Part shown: positions 5,051 through 10,424 of the stretch, piece by piece
Position numbering within the stretch: position 1 is the first letter of the stretch
Layout of the letters: each line of letters starts with the position of its first letter
NCBI GenBank assembly: GCA_037969175.1
Contig: JBBKWX010000165.1
Span: 1-10,424, forward strand
Reading direction: 5' to 3'
DNA length: 10,424 bases
From: JBBKWX01 sp037969175
GTDB lineage: Bacteria > Bacteroidota > Bacteroidia > AKYH767-A > JBBKVM01
The notes under the pieces: generated by a model
The model's input: the letters and a program-made list of their open reading frames with translations, nothing else
The model's database searches: none
Told to the model about the DNA's origin: nothing
Program-made: the position numbers and the translations under genes

Positions 5051-6124
5051 ATGAATCGCAAACATAATTTTGGTGCAGGACCGGGTGTATTACCGGTGCA
5101 GGTCTTAGAAGAAGCGGCAAAAGCTGTTCTTGATTTTAATGGAGCCGGAATGTCATTGCTGGAGATGTCGCATCGCGGCAAAGAATTCATTGCTGTGATG
5201 GATGAAGCCATTGCTTTAGTGAAAGAGATCCTGAATGTACCGGCAGGGTATTCTGTTTTGTTTTTGCAGGGTGGAGCAAGTACGCAGTTTGCTATGATCC
5301 CTTATAACCTGCTACCAGCTGGTGGTAAAGCTGCTTATGTGAATACAGGAGTATGGGCTAAGAAGGCGATCAAGGAAGCAAAAGCTTTTGGAGAAGTTAA
5401 TGTACTTGCTAGTTCGGAAGATAAGAACTTCAATTATATTCCCAAAGGATTTGAAATACCAAAAGATGCAAGTTATTTGCATCTCACAAGTAATAATACA
5501 ATTTACGGAACTCAATATAAATCTTTCCCAAGCTCGCCGATACCGGTAGTTTGCGATATGTCGTCTGATATTTTCAGTTGCGAAATTGATGCAAGTAAGT
5601 TTGATGTGATCTATGCCGGAGCTCAGAAAAATATGGGACCTGCTGGAACTACCTTGGTGATCATCAAAGATGAATTGCTGGGTAAAGCAGGAAGACATAT
5701 TCCTTCGATGCTGGATTATAAGATCCATATTGAAGGAGAATCTATGTACAATACACCCCCTGTTTTTCCGATCTATGTTTCCATGCTGACCTTACGTTGG
5801 ATCAAAGGCTTGGGTGGTTTGAAAGCTATTGCTGAAATGAACAGAAAGAAAGCAGATATGCTTTACGCGGAACTGGATTCGAATCCAATGTTCTATGGCA
5901 CAGCTGAAAAAGAAGACAGGTCGGATATGAATATTACATTCCTTTTAAACGACCCTTCTCTTGAAGAGGATTTCCTGAACACATGTAAAGATGCAGGAAT
6001 TATAGGGCTAAAAGGACACCGGTCAGTAGGAGGTTTCAGAGCTTCTACATACAATGCATTACCACTTAGCAGTGTCCAGGTTTTGGTGGATGTTATGAAA
6101 GAATTTGCAACAGTAAAAGGTTAA
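5051..6124 (+). CDS. serC: Phosphoserine aminotransferase
   Basis: A 357-residue PLP-dependent class V aminotransferase. It converts 3-phosphohydroxypyruvate plus glutamate to O-phospho-L-serine plus 2-oxoglutarate in the cytoplasm, and in many bacteria also acts in the PLP pathway. Family marks in order: NFGAGPGVLP (6-15), MSHRGKEF (39-46), FLQGGASTQF (71-80), TSNNTIYGTQY (146-156), CDMSSD (168-173) and AGAQKNMGPAG (189-199) with the PLP-binding lysine K193. Near the end, GHRSVGGFRASTYNALP carries the arginines expected to hold the substrate phosphate and carboxylate. Length is normal. The ATG at 5051 gives the canonical start just before NFGAGPG. It is the first gene of the likely operon serC-serA-unknown-DUF1015-yggS-eamA, with 17 bases to serA. 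Confidence 0.97.
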   Translation: MNRKHNFGAGPGVLPVQVLEEAAKAVLDFNGAGMSLLEMSHRGKEFIAVMDEAIALVKEILNVPAGYSVLFLQGGASTQFAMIPYNLLPAGGKAAYVNTGVWAKKAIKEAKAFGEVNVLASSEDKNFNYIPKGFEIPKDASYLHLTSNNTIYGTQYKSFPSSPIPVVCDMSSDIFSCEIDASKFDVIYAGAQKNMGPAGTTLVIIKDELLGKAGRHIPSMLDYKIHIEGESMYNTPPVFPIYVSMLTLRWIKGLGGLKAIAEMNRKKADMLYAELDSNPMFYGTAEKEDRSDMNITFLLNDPSLEEDFLNTCKDAGIIGLKGHRSVGGFRASTYNALPLSSVQVLVDVMKEFATVKG

Positions 6125-6141
6125 TAAATAATACGGATTAT

Positions 6142-7116
6142 ATGATCAAGATATTAGCGAATGATGGAATTGATGATGCGGGAAAAGCCTTGCTCGAAGC
6201 CAAAGGTTTTCAGGTAGTAACAACTAAGTTCGGGCCTGATGCTTTGGTAGATGAATTGAGACAAAACTACGATGCTGTATTTGTAAGAAGTGCTACACAG
6301 ATCACCAAAGACGTGATAGAGAACGTACCTAATCTGAGATTGATTGGTCGTGCCGGTGTTGGTATGGATAATATCGATCTGGAATATGCCAAGTATAAAG
6401 GTGTAAAGGTTGTGAATACACCGGATGCATCTTCTCAATCAGTTGCTGAGCTAGTGTTTGCTCATTTATTTGGGATGGCGAGAATGCTGCATGATTCGAA
6501 TCGGAAAATGCCGGTTGATGGTGAAGCAAAATTTGCTGAGCTAAAGAAAAAGTATTCTGCAGGGATAGAATTAAAAGGAAAGACTTTGGGAATAATAGGG
6601 TTTGGCAGAATTGGTCAAACCACTGCAAAGATAGCTCTGGGTCTTGGTATGAATGTAATGCCATTTAAGCTTCATGCTTCAGAAGTAAAGATAGAATTTG
6701 ATTTTTTCAAGACTGTTTCTGATGGATCCTTGATGATCAAAATGAAAACAGTTCCTTTTGAAGATCTGTTGAGTCAAAGTGATTTCATCACCTTGCATGT
6801 CCCCTTCCCTGCCGGTGCAACGCCTGTGATCTCTTCAAAAGAGTTGAGTATCATGAAAGATGGAGTTGGTTTGATAAACACATCCCGAGGCGGAGTGATT
6901 GCAGAAGATGATCTGATCGCTGCATTGAATAGTGGAAAAGTTGCTTATGCCGGACTTGATGTTTTCGAAGGAGAACCGAACGTGAGGAAAGAACTTTTAG
7001 AACATCCGAATGTTTCATTATCACCGCATATTGGAGCATCAACTCACGAAGCGCAAGAACGCATAGGAATTGAACTTGCTACCAAGGTCATTGAATATTT
7101 CAAAGGCAATTCATAA
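6142..7116 (+). CDS. serA: D-3-phosphoglycerate dehydrogenase, short form without ACT domain
   Basis: A 324-residue D-2-hydroxyacid dehydrogenase, most likely the SerA that oxidises 3-phosphoglycerate to 3-phosphohydroxypyruvate, given its place right after serC. It has the split substrate domain (1-100 and the C-terminus) and a central Rossmann domain with GFGRIG (153-158). Catalytic residues by family position are R249 (INTSRGG), E278 (FEGEP) and H296 (SPHIGAS). GRAGVGMDNID (69-79) is the usual N-domain signature. The protein ends soon after the catalytic domain, so the C-terminal ACT domain that mediates serine feedback in E. coli SerA (about 410 residues) is absent. Between strand 2 and EDLL there is a longer segment (about 176-206) than in most relatives. 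K176 stands where NAD-dependent enzymes usually have Asp. Other 2-hydroxyacid substrates cannot be fully excluded, but the context is strong. Confidence 0.93.
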   Translation: MIKILANDGIDDAGKALLEAKGFQVVTTKFGPDALVDELRQNYDAVFVRSATQITKDVIENVPNLRLIGRAGVGMDNIDLEYAKYKGVKVVNTPDASSQSVAELVFAHLFGMARMLHDSNRKMPVDGEAKFAELKKKYSAGIELKGKTLGIIGFGRIGQTTAKIALGLGMNVMPFKLHASEVKIEFDFFKTVSDGSLMIKMKTVPFEDLLSQSDFITLHVPFPAGATPVISSKELSIMKDGVGLINTSRGGVIAEDDLIAALNSGKVAYAGLDVFEGEPNVRKELLEHPNVSLSPHIGASTHEAQERIGIELATKVIEYFKGNS

Positions 7117-7128
7117 TTAGATTGCCTG

Positions 7129-7803
7129 ATGAGGATATTTTTAATGTTGATTTTTATTGCAGTGAATGGGCTTGTCATGGCTCAACCCCATGTTGAACAT
7201 CTTAAAACAAAAGAAGTTTTTTCTTTGAAAGATGGCATCTATGTGAGTATTGATGATTTCAAAAACAACAAACCCAAGAGTCCGGAAGAGATCACCAAGA
7301 TCATTGATAAAATAAAAATGGAAAATCCGGATATAGATAAACCTCAATTGCAGATCTGGGGATATGCCTCAGGAGGAAGTGCCTATGTGAGCTGGGTTTC
7401 AGGATGGGAATATTTGGCACCTGAAAAACGAAAAGGATATAATTTTAATCGCATCATGACGATAGGTTCTATTTGTCAATTCAGCTATTATGCGCTGGAA
7501 TATCAAAACAAAGGACTGGCTCAGGATACGGATCCGTATTTAAAAGAATTACCAAAAAATACAAGAAGAACTTCTGTAAAAGCTACCCAATATATTATTG
7601 ATCTTAATACAAATACTATCAAATTATTGAATACCCGAAACATACAGGAGATCATCATGAAAGATGAACTACTTGCAGTTGAATGGAGTAAATATAAAGG
7701 TCCGCACAAAGAGAAAAAATATTTTTTCCTCAAAAAATATAATGATTCCAATCCCTGGAATTTCAATCAAAAAAAATTAAACAATCAATCCATAAATAAT
7801 TAA
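7129..7803 (+). CDS. Small exported protein of unknown function within the ser cluster
   Basis: A 224-residue protein with a signal peptide (MRIFLMLIFIAVNGLVMA, probable cleavage before QPHVEH). The mature protein opens with KTKEVFSLKDGIYVSIDDFKNNKPKSPEEI. The phrase DGIY.S.DDFKNN.P resembles a block seen in many small secreted Bacteroidota proteins of unknown function. Then follow a beta-rich middle (LQIWGYASGGSAYVSWVSGWEYL, NFNRIMTIGSICQFSYYALEYQ) and a Lys/Asn-rich C-terminus (KKYFFLKKYNDSNPWNFNQ). C115 is the only Cys of the mature part, so no disulfide or lipid anchor is expected. The gene starts 12 bases after serA and ends 2 bases before the DUF1015 gene, so it is surely co-transcribed, although its neighbours are cytoplasmic enzymes. 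No function is assigned. Confidence 0.8.
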   Translation: MRIFLMLIFIAVNGLVMAQPHVEHLKTKEVFSLKDGIYVSIDDFKNNKPKSPEEITKIIDKIKMENPDIDKPQLQIWGYASGGSAYVSWVSGWEYLAPEKRKGYNFNRIMTIGSICQFSYYALEYQNKGLAQDTDPYLKELPKNTRRTSVKATQYIIDLNTNTIKLLNTRNIQEIIMKDELLAVEWSKYKGPHKEKKYFFLKKYNDSNPWNFNQKKLNNQSINN

Positions 7804-7805
7804 GT

Positions 7806-9050
7806 ATGGCTATTTTAAAACCATTTAGAGGAATACGACCCACGCCGGAGAAAGTTGAGCTTGTAGCTTCAAAACCCTATGATGTTTTGAATGAAAAAGA
7901 AGCAAAGGCAGAAGCGGGTGATAATATATATTCATTCTATCATGTAATAAAACCGGAGATCGATCTACCTGAAGATATGGATCATTACGCTCCTGAAGTT
8001 TATTTAAAAGGCAGAGAGAATTTTGAACGTATGATCACTGATAAGGTAATGATACAGGATGAAAAAGCTTGTCTGTATGTGTATCAGCAAACCATGGATG
8101 GTCGTAAGCAAACAGGTTTAGTGGGAAGTGCCGGAGTAGAAGATTATTTTAATAATATCATCTTAAAACATGAACTGACAAGACCTGATAAAGAAGAAGA
8201 CAGAAAAAATCATGTGAGAGTTGGGAATATGAATGCAGAACCTGTATTCTTTGCTTATCCTGCAGTAACGGCGATCGACAATGTCATCAATAAAGTAATT
8301 GAAGAAAAACCGGTGTATGATTTCGTAGCGGATGATGGTATTGGCCATACTTTCTGGGTTGTTAAAGATGATGCAACTATCAATACACTTTGTGATCTTT
8401 TTGCAAAAGTTCCGAACACTTACGTAGCGGATGGTCATCATAGAACAGCAGCTGCAGCGCTCGTTGGAAGAGAGTTAAAAGAAAAGAATGCTAACCATAC
8501 CGGCGAAGAAGAATACAACTTTTTCCTGGCAGTACATTTTCCGGATAATCAATTAGCGATCATGGATTATAACCGTGTGGTGAAAGATCTGAATGGAAAA
8601 ACAGATGCTGTATTTCTTGCCGAATTGAACGAACGATTTGAAGTAACGGAAAAAGGAAGTTCTCCTTACCGACCTGCAAAGTTGCATGAATTCAGCATGT
8701 ATCTAGGTGGTATGTGGTATGCTATGACGGCAAAGACTGGCACTTATAACGACAATGATCCGATAGGAGTTTTAGATGTAACTATTCTGTCTGATCAGAT
8801 TCTGGATCCTTTACTGGGAATCACAGATCTTCGTCGTGACAAGCGAATTGATTTCGTTGGTGGTTTACGTGGATTGGGAGAATTGCAAAAGCGTGTTGAT
8901 TCAGGAGAGATGAAAGCTGCATTTGCACTATATCCGGTAAGTATGAAACAACTGATCGATATCTCGGATTCGGGCAATATCATGCCACCAAAAACAACTT
9001 GGTTTGAACCTAAATTACGCAGTGGACTTGTGATCCACAGTCTGGCATAA
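7806..9050 (+). CDS. DUF1015 family protein, possible phosphoserine-related enzyme
   Basis: A 414-residue cytoplasmic protein of the DUF1015 family, recognised by the opening AILKPFRGIRPTPEKVELVASKPYDVLN (2-29) and the motif VADGHHRTAAAA (207-218) with D209, H211, H212 and R213. Other conserved-looking blocks are KHELTRPDKEEDR (121-133) and NAEPVFFAYP (143-152). The DGHHR-x-AA motif resembles the signature of ParB/Srx-fold proteins, which include the free-serine kinases SerK and SbnI. Together with the serC-serA neighbours, this suggests a reaction between serine and O-phosphoserine; that is an inference, not shown. The start follows the previous stop by 2 bases, and the stop overlaps the yggS start in TAATG. 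I recall DUF1015 genes commonly lying near serA/serC in Bacteroidota. Family assignment is solid, function open. Confidence 0.9.
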   Translation: MAILKPFRGIRPTPEKVELVASKPYDVLNEKEAKAEAGDNIYSFYHVIKPEIDLPEDMDHYAPEVYLKGRENFERMITDKVMIQDEKACLYVYQQTMDGRKQTGLVGSAGVEDYFNNIILKHELTRPDKEEDRKNHVRVGNMNAEPVFFAYPAVTAIDNVINKVIEEKPVYDFVADDGIGHTFWVVKDDATINTLCDLFAKVPNTYVADGHHRTAAAALVGRELKEKNANHTGEEEYNFFLAVHFPDNQLAIMDYNRVVKDLNGKTDAVFLAELNERFEVTEKGSSPYRPAKLHEFSMYLGGMWYAMTAKTGTYNDNDPIGVLDVTILSDQILDPLLGITDLRRDKRIDFVGGLRGLGELQKRVDSGEMKAAFALYPVSMKQLIDISDSGNIMPPKTTWFEPKLRSGLVIHSLA

Positions 9051-9724
9051 TGAATTCAACCGGCAATTTGAACATAGCTCAGAATCTCAATAAGCTTAAA
9101 GAAAAATTAGGTGATGAGGTATGTTTGGTTGCCGTTTCAAAAACAGTTTCAGTAGAAAATATCCGTAAAGCCTATGATGCCGGGCAACGGCATTTCGGAG
9201 AAAATAAAGTACAGGAATTGTTGATTAAACAAAGCGAACTTCCGGAAGATATTCATTGGCATTTGATAGGTCATTTGCAAAGCAATAAAGTAAAAAGCAT
9301 TGCTCCTTTTATTCATTTGATCCACTCTGTTGATTCAGAAAAATTGTTGCTCACAATAGATCAGGAAGCTGAAAATTGCGAAAGAGTTATAGATTACCTT
9401 TTGCAGGTTCATATTGCAGAAGAAGAAAGCAAATTCGGATTGAGTATTGCCTTGGCTGCATCACTTGCTGCAAGGGCTGCCGAAGGTGAGTTCAAACACA
9501 GCAGATGCAGGGGTTTGATGGGAATGGCAACATTTACAGATGATACAGAAAAAGTAAGATCAGAGTTCAACAGACTGCGACATTTGTTTGTGGATCTTTC
9601 GGAGATCAGCAGACAGCAGGTTTTTGATACTTTGAGTATGGGCATGTCAGGTGATCATGAGATCGCTGTGAAATGCGGTAGCAATATGGTCAGAGTTGGT
9701 AGTTTAATTTTCGGAGGTCGTTAA
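9050..9724 (+). CDS. yggS: YggS-family pyridoxal phosphate homeostasis protein
   Basis: A 224-residue member of the YggS/PROSC (PLPBP) family, a single-domain TIM barrel that binds PLP but has no known enzyme activity and helps keep free PLP balanced. Motifs: LVAVSKT (26-32) with the PLP lysine K31, RHFGENKVQELL, HWHLIGHLQSNK, HSVDS, GLMGMATFTDD and, near the end, LSMGMSGDHEIAVKCGSNMVRVGSLIFGGR, the phosphate-binding end of the barrel. The length is standard. Its ATG overlaps the DUF1015 stop (TAATG), and its own stop overlaps the next ATG in the same way, which suggests translational coupling. Its place in an operon with the PLP enzyme SerC fits a cofactor-supply role. Confidence 0.95.
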   Translation: MNSTGNLNIAQNLNKLKEKLGDEVCLVAVSKTVSVENIRKAYDAGQRHFGENKVQELLIKQSELPEDIHWHLIGHLQSNKVKSIAPFIHLIHSVDSEKLLLTIDQEAENCERVIDYLLQVHIAEEESKFGLSIALAASLAARAAEGEFKHSRCRGLMGMATFTDDTEKVRSEFNRLRHLFVDLSEISRQQVFDTLSMGMSGDHEIAVKCGSNMVRVGSLIFGGR

Positions 9725-10424
9725 TGTTTGGAACTGCTCATTATGGCGAATTCGTTGCCATCCTCACTACCTTATCCTGGACCATTTGTATTTTCCCTTT
9801 TACTGAAGCAGCGCGGCGCTTAGGACCAAACGCCGTAAATCATTTCAGACTTGTAGTTGCCGTTTGTATTCTCTCTGTTCTTGCATTCTTGCCCTGGCCC
9901 GGCAACACGATGGATATTGCAAGCATTTTCAGTGGTTCATCCGGAAAGATCTGGCTCTGGCTGGGACTTTCAGGAATCATTGGATTGAGCTTGGGAGATT
10001 ATTTTGGCTTTACGATGTATGCGATCTTGGGTACGCGTCTGGGATCTTTGTTTACAACCTTTGCACCTGCAGCAGCTTTGATCCTGGGTTTCTTTTTACT
10101 TGGTGAATCTGTCAATTTATTTGGATTGATCGGGATGGCAGTAACAACAGGTGGTGTAGCATGGGTGGCATTAAGCAGAAAAGAAAGAAACAAGATAGAA
10201 GATCTGGGGCATGGAAGCATCCGCAAAGGGATCATCTTTGGAATTCTTGCAGCATTATGTCAGGGTGCAGGATTAGTTCTTGCCAAGAAAGGAATGTTAC
10301 TTGCCGAAGCTGACGGTGGGCTCAATCCGTTGCATGCTACCTGGATGCGAATGATCGTTGCGACGATTGGAATTTACGCTGCAACGATAGCTGTCGGAAG
10401 ATTAAGAAAAGTCAGTCAACCCAT
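9724..10424 (+). CDS. EamA-family (DMT superfamily) transporter, cut by window edge
   Basis: An open frame from the ATG at 9724-9726 to the right edge gives the first 233 residues, starting MFGTAHYGEFVAILTTLSWT. It is an integral inner-membrane protein. Hydrophobic segments lie roughly at 8-26, 42-58, 74-96, 104-122, 129-148, 167-185 and 207-225. The EamA pattern is clear in LSWTICIFPFTEAARRLGP (early W and helix 1) and in LFTTFAPAAALILGFFLLGESVNLFGLIGMAVTTGGV, the usual helix 4-5 hairpin with the Gly-Glu turn. A second EamA repeat begins at about 167 (IRKGIIFGILAALCQGAGLVLAKKG). The family includes metabolite and amino-acid exporters; the substrate cannot be told, though serine or a related product would fit the operon. 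The start overlaps the yggS stop (TAATG). Confidence 0.88.
   Translation, partial: MFGTAHYGEFVAILTTLSWTICIFPFTEAARRLGPNAVNHFRLVVAVCILSVLAFLPWPGNTMDIASIFSGSSGKIWLWLGLSGIIGLSLGDYFGFTMYAILGTRLGSLFTTFAPAAALILGFFLLGESVNLFGLIGMAVTTGGVAWVALSRKERNKIEDLGHGSIRKGIIFGILAALCQGAGLVLAKKGMLLAEADGGLNPLHATWMRMIVATIGIYAATIAVGRLRKVSQP

Noticed and set aside
9864..10106. Plus-strand frame of 80 codons near the right end
   Set aside because: It is an out-of-frame reading of the EamA transporter, whose longer frame starts at 9724 and stays open to the edge.

Overview
The window looks like chromosomal DNA of a member of the Bacteroidota, possibly Chitinophagales-like, though the rank below phylum is a guess. Several signs support this. 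Promoters match the Bacteroidota -33/-7 type (TTTG, about 17-21 bases, TAnnTTTG). Shine-Dalgarno sites are largely absent. The gene set is also typical: type B L31, a LuxC-like acyl-CoA reductase beside a two-cluster ferredoxin, serC-serA-DUF1015, and a beta-helix lipoprotein with an LSAC lipobox. All genes appear intact except the two cut by the window edges. I saw no tRNA, rRNA, CRISPR array, transposase or phage gene.

Layout. Positions 1-679 hold two minus-strand genes: the 5' end of a GlmU-family sugar nucleotidyltransferase, and rpmE2 upstream of it. A rho-independent terminator and a promoter overlap in the short gap between them. Positions 680-1021 are non-coding and carry the rpmE2 promoter, a striking concentric pair of inverted repeats (754-951) and a promoter-like site almost touching the next start codon. 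A 488-aa lipoprotein gene (1022-2488) then meets a minus-strand LuxC-like acyl-CoA reductase gene (2489-3544) tail to tail with no base between the stop codons. The reductase gene diverges from a 2[4Fe-4S] ferredoxin gene (3636-3983) across 91 bases in which two opposed promoters seem to overlap. A hairpin terminator follows the ferredoxin gene, and then a gene for an exported protein of unknown function (4083-4979).

From 5051 to the right edge there is a compact plus-strand cluster: serC, serA, a gene for a small exported unknown, DUF1015, yggS and an EamA-type transporter. Gaps are 17, 12, 2, -1 and -1 bases, so this is very probably one operon. SerA and SerC make 3-phosphohydroxypyruvate and then O-phospho-L-serine. 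No SerB-type phosphatase is present in the window. DUF1015 carries a DGHHR motif that recalls ParB/Srx-fold serine kinases and is a reasonable candidate for a phosphoserine-linked step. YggS is a PLP-homeostasis protein, which fits beside the PLP-dependent SerC.

The most interesting points are the candidate phosphoserine role of DUF1015, a Lys in SerA where NAD-dependent relatives usually have an Asp, promoters that imply almost leaderless mRNAs, the opposed overlapping promoters of the reductase/ferredoxin pair, and the nested palindrome at 754-951. No clearly new multi-gene system such as a defence or mobile element is evident.
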